Source of the DNA: Cryptomeria japonica
Lineage: Eukaryota; Streptophyta; Pinopsida; Cupressales; Cupressaceae
Assembly (NCBI RefSeq): GCF_030272615.1
Contig: NC_081413.1
Coordinates: forward strand, 558,397,136 to 558,461,135
Direction of reading: 5' to 3'
DNA: 64,000 nt
Shown here: piece by piece, positions 34,774 to 46,641 of the stretch
Position numbering within the stretch: the stretch's first letter is position 1
How the letters are laid out: the number at the start of each line of letters is the position of its first letter
Notes under the pieces: model-generated
Databases searched by the model: none
Seen by the model: only the letters and a program-made list of their open reading frames with translations
What the model was told of the DNA's origin: nothing
Made by a program: the position numbers and the translations under genes

Positions 34774-37700
34774 ATGGAGGATTCCAAATTCAAGGTCGAA
34801 AACTTTAATGGCCAGAATTATCAGTTATGGAAAATACAGATGGAGGATTACCTGTATCAAAAGGATTTGTGGCGGCCATTGGAAGGAAAGGCAAAGAAAG
34901 CGACCACAATGTCAGATGAAGAGTGAGACATTTTAGATAGAAAGACACTAGGATCCATTCGATTGTGCCTTGCACTGTCTATAGCTTTCAATATAACAGA
35001 AGCAAAAAAAACTATAGATTTGATGGCAACATTGGCTAAGTTGTATGAGAAACCCTCAGCTTCGAATAAGGTATTTCTTATGAAGCGTTTGTTTAAATTG
35101 AAAATGAGTGAGGGAGGATCTGTAGCGGAGCACTTAAATGAATTTAAAACAATTACGAGTCAATTATCTTCGGTTAAAATTACTTTTGCAGAAGAGGTTA
35201 GGGCTCTCTTGATTTTATGTTCTTTGCCAGAAAGCTGGAATAGCTTGGTTATGACTGTAAGTAACTCTGTCTCTGGTAAAAATACTTTGATATTTGATGA
35301 TATTGTTGGTGTTATCCTAAGCGAGGAAATGTGAAGGAAAAGTACAGGTGAGACTCCAACATCATCAAGTAGTGTTTTGAATGTGGAGAACAGAGGAAGA
35401 TCAAAGGAAAGAGGAAAAGGCCCTGGGAATGAGAAGTCATGAGGGAAGTCAAAGAAAGGACGCTCTCAATCTAGAGGAAAGAAAGATTGCTGGTACTGCG
35501 GAAAGCTTGGTCATCTAAAGAAAGACTGTTGGTCTTGGAAAAACAAAGGAGACAAAAATGAAAATGACATTAATGAAGCTAATATTGCAAGTAATACTTT
35601 ACAAGATGCTTTAATCTTATATTTGGATAATGTTAATGATTTTTGGGTAATAGATTCTGGGGCTTCATTTCATGCTACACCCCATAGAAAATATTTTCTA
35701 GATTATGTTCAAGGTGATTTTGGACAGGTATATTTGGGTGATGATGAGTGAGCCCTGTCAAATTGTTGGAAAAGGAAAGATAAAGATCAAGTTGTAGAAT
35801 GGAAATGACTGGTTTCTGCATGAGGTAAGACATGTTCCTAACTTAAGAAGAAATTTAATTTCTCTAGGGCAACTAGGTAGTGAAGGTTGCATAGTTACCT
35901 TCTCAGACAATATCTGGAAGGTCACTAAAGGATCATTAGTAGTAGCTAAAGGTGTGAAGGTAGGCACATTATATCTGTGTACTGGTAACACTTACTCTAC
36001 ACTAGCTGCTACAGATAAAGTTACTGCAGGGACAACAACAATAGATGTTGCAAGAACAGATTCGATAATGTGGCACCATAGGCTTGGGCACATGAGTGAG
36101 AAAGGGATGAAAACCCTTCACTCCAAAAATCTATTGCCAGGACTAAAGAAGATTGATTTAGAGTTCTGTGAAAACTGTGTTTATGGTAAACAAAAAAGAG
36201 TCAGATTTCTCAAGGTTGGGAAAGAGAAGAAGAGTGAGAAGTTAGAGCTTGTGCATTCAGATGTATGGGGATTGGCTCAGGTATCATCTCTTGGTGGATC
36301 TTCTTATTATGTTATTTTTATTGATGACTCAACCATAAAAACATGGGTATATTTCCTAAAACAAAAATTAGATGTTTTTGAAACTTTTAAGAAATAGAAA
36401 GCTTTGGTTGAGAATGAGACAGGAAAAAAGTTGAAGTGTCTCAGATCAGATAATGGAGGTGAGTATTGCAGCAAAGCATTTGAAGATTAATGCTCCTTAA
36501 ATGGGATTCAAAAGTAGAAGACAGTTTCAGGAACTCCACAGGAAAATGGTGTGTTAGAGAGAATGAATAGGACTATCATGGAACGCGCGAGCATGAGATT
36601 GCATGCTGGATTGCCCTTACATTTTTGGGCAGATGTTGTACGTACTGCTGTCTATTTGATAAATAGAGGACCTTCAACCCTTTTGGATGGTGGTATTCCA
36701 GAGGAGGCATGGACTGGTAAAAAGGTAAATTATTCTTTTTTGAAAACCTTTGGTTGTGAAGCTTTTGTTTCATGTTGATAAAGAAAACATAACCAAGCTA
36801 GATGCTAAATCTCAGAAATGTACCTTCATTGGATATGGGATACATGAATATGGCTATCGGTTATGGGATTTTGAAAATAAGAAAATAATTAGAAGTAGAG
36901 ATTTTATATTCAATGAGAAGGTTATGTATAAAGAATAGATGCAGGAAAAGAAGCATGAATAAGACAAACAAGAATATGTGGTGTTGGATGAGATTTCTAA
37001 AAATGAAATGCAACAGGTACCCGATGCTCAGCAACAACAGATTGTCCCACAAACTCCTACAAGTGTTAGACGTTCTACAAGGTCAAGTAGACCCCCTGAA
37101 AGATTTTCTCCTTCTTTGTATTCTATTTTATTAACTAATTCTGGTGAACCAAAAGAATATGAAGAAGCAATGCAAGTGGATGCCAAACAATAGTGGGAGC
37201 TAGGCATGAAAGAGGAGATGGACTCCTTGATGAAAAATAAGACTTGGGACTTAGTCCCTTTACCTGCAGAAAAAAGAGCTTTGCCTAACAAATGAGTTTA
37301 TAGGCCGAAGGAGGAGGAAGGAGGTCAAAAAAGATATAAGGCCAGACTTGTGGTAAAAGGTTTTGCACAGAAAAATGGTATATAATATGATGAAATATTT
37401 TCTCCAGTTGTAAAAATGACTTCAATTAGAACTATACTTAGTCTTGTGGCTGCAGATGATTTACATCTTGAACAATTAGATGTCAAAATAGCTTTTCGCC
37501 ATGAGGATTTGGAGGAGGAAATTTACATGTTGCAACCACAAGGATATGAGGTCAAAGGTAAGGAGAACTTGGTGTGCAGGTTGAAGAAAAGTTTGTATGG
37601 CCTAAAGCAAGCACCCCAACAATGGTATTTAAAATTTGATAGTTTCATGGCTGAACACAGTTATCATAGATGACATTCTGATCATTGTGTATATTTTAAG

Positions 37701-38699
37701 AGATTGGATAATGGCAGTTATATTATCCTATTGCTTTATGTTGATGACATGCTTGTTGCTGGGTCTAACATGCAACATATAAATGAGCTTAAACAGAAAT
37801 TAGCCAGGTCATTTTCTATGAAGGATTTGGGTGCAGCTAAGCAAATTCTCGGTATGAGGATTACACGGGACAAAAAAAATAGAACCTTGAATTTGTCCCA
37901 AAGTGAGTATATAAAGAAGATGTTGAAAAGATTTAACATGCAGGATGCAAAAGCAATTAGTATACCTTTGGCCAGTCATTTCAAATTGACTAAAGAGATG
38001 TGCCCAAAGGCACAGGAAGAGGTAAATAAAATGTCTAACATCCTGTATTCATCAGTTGTTGGCAGTCTGATGTATGCAATGGTATGCACAAGGCCAGATA
38101 TTGCACATGCAGTGGGAGTTATGAGCAGGTTTATGAGTAATCTGGGTATGGAACATTGGAATGCTGTGAAATGGATTCTTCGATATTTGAAAGGAACTAC
38201 TATGAAGGTATTATGTTTCAAAGGATCTAATGCTACTTTGAGTGGATTTGTTGACTCTGATCTGGCAGGTGATATTGATTCACGGAGGAGTACTACAGGG
38301 TATGTTTTTACTATAGGGGGAACTGCAGTCAGTTGGATTTCTAGGTTGCAAAAGGTTGTTCCACTTTCAACCACTGAAGTTGAGTATGTTATTGCTACAG
38401 AAGCCAGCAAGGAGATGATTTGGTTACAATGATTTCTGAAGGAATTGGGTCAGACACAAGAGGATCGCCCATTGTATACTGATAGTCAGAGTGCCATTTA
38501 TCTTGCGAAGAACTCTTCTTTTCATTCAAGGACAATGCATATTCAACTCAGGTACCACTTCATCCAGACTGTTTTGGAGGAGGATCAGTTACGGCTTGAG
38601 AAGATTCACAGAAGTGAGAATCCTGCCGATATGTTCACGAAGGCTGTTCCACAGGAGAAGCTGATTTCTTCATCAGTTTCTGTTGGTGTTCTTGATTGA
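34774..38699 (+). pseudogene. Copia gag-pol polyprotein, nearly complete but with stops and two frameshifts
   Basis: Gag starts at ATG 34774 (MEDSKFKVENFNGQNY). Its zinc knuckle CWYCGKLGHLKKDC near 35487 has all four ligands. Protease: FWVIDSGASFHATP near 35640. Integrase: finger WHHRLGH...CENCVYGK at 36070-36190, core with LVHSDVWG, SDNGGEY and ENGVLERMN. Reverse transcriptase: LDVKIAFRHEDLEEEIYM near 37470 and catalytic LLYVDDMLVAG near 37735. RNase H ends in HSRTMHIQLRYHFI and ENPADMFTK. A TGAG repeat near 35745-35752 (TGAGTGAG) shifts the frame by four bases, and another shift lies near 36770. Several single stops also occur (for example near 34926, 35332 and 36396). It is recently dead: domains are intact in sequence but not translatable. 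Confidence 0.93.
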
Positions 38700-38777
38700 T
38701 AATTGTGGAATTTATACCAGTCGAGTCCCAATGTTTATCCAGTGGATGCTGCAAGTACAGTGGTGTCATCTAGTATT

Positions 38778-38834
38778 AGTCTCCAAGTGGGAGATTGTTT
38801 GGTGTGGAGCTTGATCAGTCTCCAAGTGGGAGAT
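38778..38834 (+). promoter_or_regulatory. Duplicated polypurine tract of copia element
   Basis: The block AGTCTCCAAGTGGGAGATTG occurs at 38778 and at 38817, 39 bases apart. The second copy abuts the 3' LTR and is the functional polypurine tract by position. Confidence 0.85.
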
Positions 38835-39145
38835 TGTTGATATGTGGTGACTGATCAACAAAGTACTATACACTCAGCATGTATCCTCGCCGACTTTGGT
38901 TGTTGCCCTAAAAACACATGTTATAAGCAGCTGAGATGCTTAAGGCATTGTGAGGTTGATGTACTGTTTTTGTTGGATAATAAGAAAGATTGGATGATTG
39001 TGTATGGTGGACGTAACCCATTTTGGGTGAACCACATTAAATCTTTGTGTTATCTGTGTCCTGTTTTATTCCTTTATATTTTGTATTTAGATATGCATAT
39101 AATTGTTAGTTCATATTTGCTTCGGATCTGCTTGAAATCCTAACA
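38835..39145 (+). repeat. 3' LTR of complete copia element
   Basis: It starts TGTTGATATGTGG directly after the polypurine tract and ends AATCCTAACA, 311 bp. It has CAGCATGTATCCTCGCCGAC where the 5' LTR has the longer T-rich segment. Confidence 0.93.
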
Positions 39146-39150
39146 ATAGC

Positions 39151-41652
39151 ATACATTGACAATATATCAAAACAAAGACCCCAAAAATGTGCAAATGATT
39201 TTAGATGGTTAAATTTGATGCTTTGAATGTTGAAATGAGATCACATTAGTGAGAACGAATCTCTAAATTACAATCTTGTCTTGAAACCCATGATCCTATT
39301 TGATTGCCAATGATCAAATATGTGATTCAAAAATCAACATTTAAAAATTATCCTCCACAAGATATCTAACCCAAAATGTGTGATATTCAAAAATGCCTTT
39401 GGGATATTTCTATAATAAAGTGTGGAAGTATACTAATTTCTCTCTTATATATTGATCAAGCCCCTATCAGTTGTTGTTCACAAGATTCGAAGACAAGTAT
39501 TTTGAGACCTACCTACATGGAGATTCTAGCAAAAGTAGTTGTGCCTTTTGGAGAATGTTAGAGTTTTAAAAAATGAAAGTGCAACTAAGAGTGAAGATGG
39601 GGATGTTGCAACAACATATGAGAAAGAGGTAAAGATTATTCTTCTAATTTTATTAGAGATGAAATGCAAACAAGAGAAGAGATGAAAGGAAAATTAGTGG
39701 TAAAGGATGTAAAGTATGGGAAAGAAGTGGATTGGAAATAATAGCTTCCAAGAAAGAAAAAGGAAAAGATTTTTATAGAATCTAGACAAGAAGACAATAT
39801 ACATACAATAAGTATCTAGTACAATGGGAATGACTAGTACAAAATGAAAAAAATATAAATTATAGAATAGGGATTATCACAAGTTTTAGGAGAGTAACTC
39901 ATAGGAGTTGAGCTTTTTCAATTAGAGGAGAATGATGTAGGAACTTCTAGAGGTCATAACTTTTGACTCGAAAGTCCGATTGAGTTGAAATTTGGTGTGT
40001 AGAAGCATCTCAAAGAGTTGAACACAATTCCAATATATATATATTTTTCAGTTGGAGTATGTATAGACACTATTTTGGGACCATTTTTATTCATTTGGGG
40101 CCTCAAATTGAATTTTTTGTAGTTTTTTTTTAATATTCCCAACTTTTATTTTTTCTATTTTAAAAAAAATCTTAATCCAATTAGATTAGAAAGATGACAA
40201 TTAGTCCTAATTTAGTTAGTTTCAAATGATTAGAAACTTCCATAGCCATGTGAATAAACATGCAAAATTACCCAAAAATGCAAATTAAGAAAACTGTTAA
40301 AAATTGTCATTAAGTGTAATTTTTGAATTTGTACTTAAAAAGAAGTTTGTTTTTCAATTTTATAGTAAAATGAAATGAAAATGAATTATAATTGAATTTT
40401 TTTTATAAGTTTGTTTTTTATTTTATTTTTTGTCAATAATAATCAATTGTTCTATGTTGTGAATAATTAGCTACATCAAAAGCTAACATACTATCATCCT
40501 TTATTTTCTTTATATTTTGATTGGATGATGCATAATTAGTTCCACATAATGAATTATGAAACTGGGGTTCTTGGGAATGCTTTTAAATATGGATATCTAT
40601 ACCGTATTTTGGATGAATTTGACACCCAAGCTAATGGTATGATAATCATATTCTAGAAATCTTATCCTTAATGTGGGACTTCAAATTTTGAAAATGGAGA
40701 ACACAATCAAACTCAAGATCCCATTCAAAGAAAAATATTATAAATGCAATTGCATCTAATATGTGTGAAAGTTTGAAATGATGGCATGCACATATAGATA
40801 AATGATAGAGTGATTAGACAAAAGGATGGTCTTAGTATTTCATCGTCAAACCAACCTAGATTGAGTATTAAATCAACATATCTATCAACATGACTAAAGT
40901 GAGTCTAAAGCTAGAGTGGATAAGTATGAAGTATCAACTTATTTTAGCTAAATATAATCATCATGTTGTCATCATAAGTAAGTGTATAAGTATGTCATTA
41001 GAAAAATCATATGTAAATGTGTAAGTATGCACTTATTTTCACTGCATTTTCTTGTGTGAATATAGTAGGGAGGACATCTTAATTTTTTTCTAAGTTTTAA
41101 GGTGACCCATATTAAAAATGTCTTTGAAATTATTACTTAAACGCCTAAAATTTAACAAAACAACCTTGCAAGAGTGCCAAAGCTTTATTGTCCTAGTTTA
41201 GGTTCAACTAAATAAATCTAATGTTATAGAAAAAAGCAATAAGTTCTAGAGAATTTATCATGCCCTCTTATAAGAGACTTAACAACCTCTCAAGCCCACC
41301 AAATACAATGGAAGACATTAGAACTAGATGATTAGTAGTGAATTTTACAAACAATAGATCATGTGGAGGGAATCTTTTCCACTACTTACATTTTTTTGCA
41401 AAATTACAAGATTGACATTTTCCTTACAAAAGAATTCCAAACATGTCTATTTTAGAAATCTTGTCATTTGAAAAAAAAAGTTCCTCAATTTTTTAGATCT
41501 CATATACTTTTTGAAAATCCAAGTAGATGCATAATATATGCTAACTATAGACACCTAAAAATGTCTCGTTAATCAAACACTAATTATTCATCCTAATTAT
41601 TTAATTAAGCTAATCTATCTATTAATCAATTCATCATCAAACCTCTTTCTCA
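39151..41652. other. AT-rich DNA, no gene recognised
   Basis: No open frame carries a family motif. At 39934 a sequence TGTAGGAACTTCTAG follows a purine-rich GAGGAGAATGA, which may be the edge of an old LTR. Several long A/T runs occur (for example 40110-40170 and 40395-40440). Confidence 0.45.
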
Positions 41653-41795
41653 TTTTTTTTTTTTGATCGGTAAAAGGCTGAAGCCAAAATATTTTATTAA
41701 ATTATAAACAAGATTACATTCTTCGCTCAGTGCGGGTGCTGGTAGGAAAGAGTGGAGAGGAGAAAACCTCCGACCTTGCCCGTGACATTAAGTCC
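41653..41795 (-). mobile_element. 5'-truncated LINE 3' end with poly(A)
   Basis: On the minus strand the sequence ends TTTTGGCTTCAGCCTTTTACCGATC followed by 12 A (plus-strand T run at 41653-41664). A short 3' UTR ending in a poly(A) tail after TTTTACCGATC is characteristic of plant L1 elements. Only about 130 bases of the element remain. Confidence 0.6.
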
Positions 41796-43387
41796 AGTTA
41801 AATAATGGATCTAAAACTCAACAACAGTTATAATTACATCATAACCTTTTGAATCTTTCTTTCTGGATTAAGCATACTCTTACAGGTACAAGTGTTTTTC
41901 TCATCTAATTTTTGTAGTGTAAGTTTCCCATCATGGGAATGCTCTTGTCAACATGTTGCCTTCAATATCACTAGTATCTTTCCTCATTTATCTTGACTCC
42001 TAGACTTTCTACTAGCTCTGTCACCTGCAAAATAATCTCAACACAACCCTACAACATACCACTTCATGATTTGTTAGCCCAATTATGTATAAACAAATAA
42101 TTTTCATATAACATGGTTTGCAGAACACTTTCCACTACTGCTATTACAACCATGACATCTTTTATATTGAGACAACAAAGAAATCCTTTTAATGTTGACT
42201 GCAAGATGAAATATTACCCAGGCTACAATAGCATTGTGAGAAGTGACCCTGCCGTGATTGTCAAATAGATCATTAAAAAAGCCTTGTATATCATTAGTTC
42301 CAGGATAACACCTTTTATATCATTAATTCAAACAAAATATTAACATAGCAAGTGCCTGAAAAGAAATGATAATCTATCCCCCCTAAAGAGCTGAAATTCC
42401 ATATCACTCATCCACAACAAGTTTCAATCTTATTTAATTTCTGTTAACAAGAGATTTCATTTTCTTTCCACAAAGGATGACCTCCAGATCCTTTCCAAAG
42501 ACTATGTGTGTGAAGCTATATGCATATGTGTGTGAAGGGTCTCAGTCCCAGAGTACCAACCTGTGTGAATCATCAAGAAAGTTTTAAAACAACTGTTCAA
42601 CCTTATACTACGGTTACCTTGGTTCCTAAGAGAACCAAGCCATAACCATAAGTAGGTTTGATGATTATATTATTTATTTTTCAAAATTAGCCATAAATTC
42701 ATCGTGAGATGGAAAATACTAAAGGGCAGATAGAGATGTCTGATTTTAAACCCGAGGGCTTCCTTCATAAGGCTTATCAACAAACTACAAATGTCTGATA
42801 GTTATTAAAATGAATCCCAGTCCCAGGTCTATCAAACCAGTCTCAGAGAATTAGTAAAAGTAGCGACAATCCCCGCCTACCTCTACCTATACATATATAC
42901 ACATATTTATATATATCTTTGTATACATATATACATATATAAAAAGGGAAAGAGCTTTGACTCAGAGTAGAGATAGGCAAGCAGGGGATCGCTCTAGAGT
43001 AAGCACCGAGAGGATGAATAAACCACATTTTGATAACAACTGTATGGATCTATATATTCACAAAATTATCTGCTTAAACCCACAAGCAGGACCTGCTAAA
43101 TCACCCATATCTTTATCATGCAGAATTCTAAGAATGCATCCAAATCAGAGCAGATAATTAAATAAATTTAATGCGAGAAGAATACAAAGCTGGATACAGA
43201 GCAACTTAATAACATAGCTAAGCTAAATATAATATTAACCTAAACATCCAAATGTTTGTATCACTTATATCAAAACTAAAAGTATAAGCAATCATTAAGT
43301 ATCAAAGGATTCCAGTTGGAGCCACGAGAGACGATAAAGTAAACCAAAAAGAAACATAAAAACTATTCTACAAATAGGGATTAAGTC
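41796..43387. other. No gene recognised
   Basis: A small TATATACATA-type microsatellite lies at about 42885-42945. The rest is AT-rich sequence without supported features. The unrecognised ORF starting at 44008 ends at its right border. Confidence 0.45.
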
Positions 43388-44008
43388 CTAGGACTTAGGA
43401 GAATCCCGACTCCTTCTCGACCAAACCTTACTTGCCGTCGTCCCTGAACTAACAGGGGGTTCACCTAGACTGGAGGCAGGGCTGGAGGAGGGGATCTCCA
43501 TATCATCGATGACTACTTCAATGTCTTTTGCCTCGAGATAGTTATCCAACCATCTATTACAGGGTAGTTTTTTAACATGCAGAAGCCACATAAGAAAGAA
43601 AAAATTCCTCTGCCTTATTGGATTATAGGCCGCAAAGGCAACCTCATCTTCTATTTCCAAGATTGGAAATCTTGGCACCGATTTGTTTTTCCATATGAAT
43701 CTGTCATAGTTGGGAGGCTTAGGAATAGTTAAATCCTCATCCACATTGATGACAACCCTACCCAGTTCACCCAACAGTTCCTTCTTAAAGACACTTCTGC
43801 ATAATTTCACAACCACCTCCCTATCCCTCTCAAAGTGCATGGTCATTGCTAGAAGCATTGCAGCTATATCAGAGTTAGCCCTAGTGCAGTCATCATTCTT
43901 AATATACTCTTCCCCTAATAATTTCTTGACCGCCTGAACAACCAAGACATTTGGGAAGATAAGAATTCCTTTCAATCTATCTTCTTTGATGTCCCCTGTA
44001 AATGCCAT
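43388..44008 (-). CDS. Intact ORF of an unrecognised family, 206 residues
   Basis: The ATG at 44006-44008 opens MAFTGDIKEDRLKGI; the frame is open upstream for a few codons without another ATG. I cannot name the family. Residues 1-120 are rich in Val/Leu/Lys and probably helical; a central Trp/Phe-rich part (FIWKNKSVPRF, later NFFFLMWLLHVKKL) follows; the last 40 residues are acidic then Ser/Pro/Arg-rich (DDMEIPSSSP, WSRRSRDSPKS). A decayed paralogue lies at 33269-34003 in the same window. Base composition is higher in GC than the flanks. No neighbouring exon is evident, so it could be one exon of a longer gene, a single-exon gene, or an ORF of an unrecognised mobile element. No function is proposed. 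Confidence 0.55.
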   Translation of the reverse strand: MAFTGDIKEDRLKGILIFPNVLVVQAVKKLLGEEYIKNDDCTRANSDIAAMLLAMTMHFERDREVVVKLCRSVFKKELLGELGRVVINVDEDLTIPKPPNYDRFIWKNKSVPRFPILEIEDEVAFAAYNPIRQRNFFFLMWLLHVKKLPCNRWLDNYLEAKDIEVVIDDMEIPSSSPASSLGEPPVSSGTTASKVWSRRSRDSPKS

Positions 44009-44434
44009 TTGTTGCTTAAGCCCCAACTAGCCTCAACAGTGTATCCATAATGAGCTCAACTCACTCAGATCACCAGACAACCCCGATTATACTGGGATAA
44101 CCGACTGCTCTATAGAGGAGGATAAACAAAGCCATTACTATATTAATTGTGTTTTGAAAGGCGCCGTAAAATACAACTCAACTATCTTGAAAAAGGACCA
44201 ATTTGATCGCTTAAGAGTGTCAAAGGGGGAGGAATGAAGCATCACGATGCAAAGAAAATGGTGAAATATGATCTCCAAGATCAAGGTAATTAATACCGCA
44301 GGCGCTAATTGAGCTCCCTGTGCACTAGTCATAGCTAGTGCACACGACAAGGAAGGTCACATCAACGTTGCTGTATATGCCGCTAGAATAGAGATTTTAA
44401 TTTGAGTAGAAGAGAAGGCTATGCAAAACAACTT

Positions 44435-44436
<2 letters not shown>
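44009..44436. other. No gene recognised
   Basis: This stretch lies upstream of the unrecognised ORF and before the microsatellite. It might hold the 5' region of that gene; no promoter motif is clear. Confidence 0.4.
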
Positions 44437-44506
<70 letters not shown>

Positions 44507-44660
44507 ACATATGTATACATATGTATATATGTATACATATGTATATATGTATACATATGTATATATGTATACATATGTATATATGTATATATATGTATAT
44601 ATACATATGTATATAAATACATATATACATATGTATATATATACATATATACATATGTAT

Positions 44661-44702
<42 letters not shown>

Positions 44703-44821
44703 ATGTATATATATGTATATATGTATATATTTATGTATATATGTATATATGTATATGCATATGCATATGTATATGTATATATATGTATATGTATATGTGT
44801 ATGTATATGTATATATGTATA

Positions 44822-44857
<36 letters not shown>

Positions 44858-44941
44858 CAAATGCTCAAACAAATCGATGAGAATATATATATACCTATAA
44901 ACATATATATCTATGATTATATACCACTATATATCTATTAG

Positions 44942-44997
<56 letters not shown>

Positions 44998-45060
44998 CTA
45001 TATATATCTGTATATATGTATATGTCTATATATGTTTATATATACATGTATCTATATATT
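44437..45060. repeat. Compound AT / TATG / GT microsatellite, about 620 bp
   Basis: It begins with ACATACATAC and a long (AT)n, changes to blocks of TATACATATG and TATATG, then short GT runs, an interruption near 44860-44940, a further (AT)n, a (TG) tract of about 19 units at 44959-44996, and ends with TATATCTG-type units. Long open frames of Tyr/Ile/Val/Cys/His codons on both strands (for example 44402-44941) are artefacts of the repeat. Confidence 0.98.
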
Positions 45061-46030
45061 TACCTCTTTCTCAAATATTAATTATTTAATTAATTATGAT
45101 TTATCCCTTAATTAAATAATCTTTATTATTTAACTAATCCCGTTTCTAATAATTAAATAATTTCATTTAAATTATTTAAGTTAATTCATTCATTCCTCCA
45201 ATCCCCAAATTCAAATTTCAATTAATTTCATCTAATTCCAAATCATCAAATTAAAATTTCACCAAATTTGAATTTCAATGAATTTTAGTAAATTTCATGT
45301 GCATTTTAACATTCGAAAATCCAAAATAAAATCCAAATTGAAAATGAAAATCAAATTCAACTTCAAAATCCTACATCACATGTTGAAATCATATCTAATT
45401 GATCAAATCGGTTAACTAATTAGTTAACTCAATTAACTCACTAATCACCCCTTTTCACTCCAAATCACCTTTTCTGATTGATCAATCAATCCACTTATCT
45501 CTCCAATCCATTCAGTCATCACCCCAATCTATCCAGTCAACTGGCTAATCTATTCAGTTCACTATCTAATCTATCTAGTTGATTACTCAATCAAATGAGT
45601 TAACAAGTCAATCAATCTAAGTTAACAAATCAATCAACTCTGTCAACTGATCAATCTAAATCAGTTCACTCTCAGTCAGAACTTGAGTTCAAAATCCCTC
45701 CCCATTTCTCTCGAAAATCTATTTAAACAAGATCATTTTCTCAAATCAAGCTAGAATCTAGAATCCATAATCATAGATCACACTCTTCAAAACAAATCTT
45801 TATGTAGGAATCCCAGTGCAATACCTGAGAGCCACCTACACCAACAATTTGGAGAAGAACAATAGAAGCACAAATCTGGAATAGGTAGTTTGAATTTATT
45901 TAATTCCTTCAATTCTAGTATTTATTCTATTTCCTTGTGTTTGATTTTAGCTAGATTAGTTTAAGGATTTGTGATTGTCCTTATTTCCTAATTAGCTTAG
46001 TTTAATGTTTTCAAGCATGAAAACATTTGG
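45061..46030 (+). mobile_element. LTR-like sequence of an unidentified gypsy-type element
   Basis: The region has a run of CAATC/TCAATCAA-type short repeats (45410-45670), then a TATTTAAACAAG TATA-like site near 45720, then about 300 bases ending near a TTTGGTGAACCTGATGTGAAC sequence at 46028-46048 that looks like the LTR-primer site junction. The start is unknown and no second copy is in the window, so LTR status is inferred from layout only. Confidence 0.35.
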
Positions 46031-46110
46031 TGAACCTGATGTGAACTGAGTTTTTGATCTATTTTTCTTGTGATTTGTACGTATTGTACGGAACAGGAAA
46101 ATATGATGCA

Positions 46111-46222
46111 CAATTACATTGACAGAAATTCACAATTGTTCATTTTGATGTGCAATTGTCATTACATTAGTTCTCAATTGTAGTTATATTAATTCACAAT
46201 TATTCTTTCTGATTTGCAATTG
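46111..46222. repeat. Phased CAATT(G/A) repeat, cluster 1 (six units)
   Basis: CAATTG or CAATTA occurs at 46111, 46133, 46153, 46175, 46197 and 46217, spacing 22, 20, 22, 22 and 20 bases. Each is in a context such as TTCACAATTGT or TTGCAATTGT. Sequence between the cores is poorly conserved. Confidence 0.85.
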
Positions 46223-46351
46223 TATGCATAGGTCAAAATTTCATTTTTGATTATCGTTTCTATTTTTCTGGCATTTGTGCTGCTAACCCAAAAAATATTT
46301 CAATTCTGGAAAAATAATTTTTCTGGCATGAAATGTCTCTAACCTCATGGC

Positions 46352-46477
46352 AGGAAGGGTGACATTCAAAATTTCAGGTACCAGAAGAAGGAAAGAGGAT
46401 AGAAGGCAACAAAAAGCCTACCAGTACATCAAAAAACAGAAGAGAAACTCTGGATTTGGAAAGAAGAGGAAGCCATG
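46352..46477 (+). other. Short basic open frame between the two phased repeat clusters
   Basis: A frame opening MAGRVTFKISGTRRRKEDRRQ runs about 40 codons to a stop and is strongly Arg/Lys-rich. Its position after an LTR-like end would fit the start of a gag, but no gag fold is recognisable, so this is only a possibility. Confidence 0.2.
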
Positions 46478-46641
46478 AATCAATACTAATAGACCATACA
46501 CAAGATCCTGAAGAAATTTAACGTTTATGACGACATTGCTGTCCTAGGCCACCTTGTTTTGGATGATTTCCTCCAAATCCGACTTCTATCTCCTGTCTTT
46601 TCATTATGTGATTAACCAGTTCGTACTTGTTCAAACTTCTA

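Larger units (their letters stand above)
34338..39150 (+). mobile_element. Complete Ty1/copia retrotransposon with 5-bp target duplication
   Basis: The element proper is 34343-39145 (4803 bp), flanked on both sides by the perfect target duplication ATAGC (34338-34342 and 39146-39150). It has both LTRs, a primer binding site, a polypurine tract and one gag-pol region in the order gag, protease, integrase, reverse transcriptase, RNase H, which defines copia. The protein resembles the Tork/Tnt1-like branch. Its solo LTR relative is inserted at 57289-57764 on the other strand. Confidence 0.95.

Noticed and set aside
39934..40140. LTR start TGTAGGAACTTCTAG with a purine-rich sequence before it
   Set aside because: No second copy, no pol domain before it and no clear end; noted only within the spacer entry.
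44402..44941. Long open frames on both strands (179, 171 and 159 codons)
   Set aside because: They consist of Tyr, Ile, Val, Cys, His, Met and Thr codons from an AT/TATG/GT microsatellite and have no coding value.
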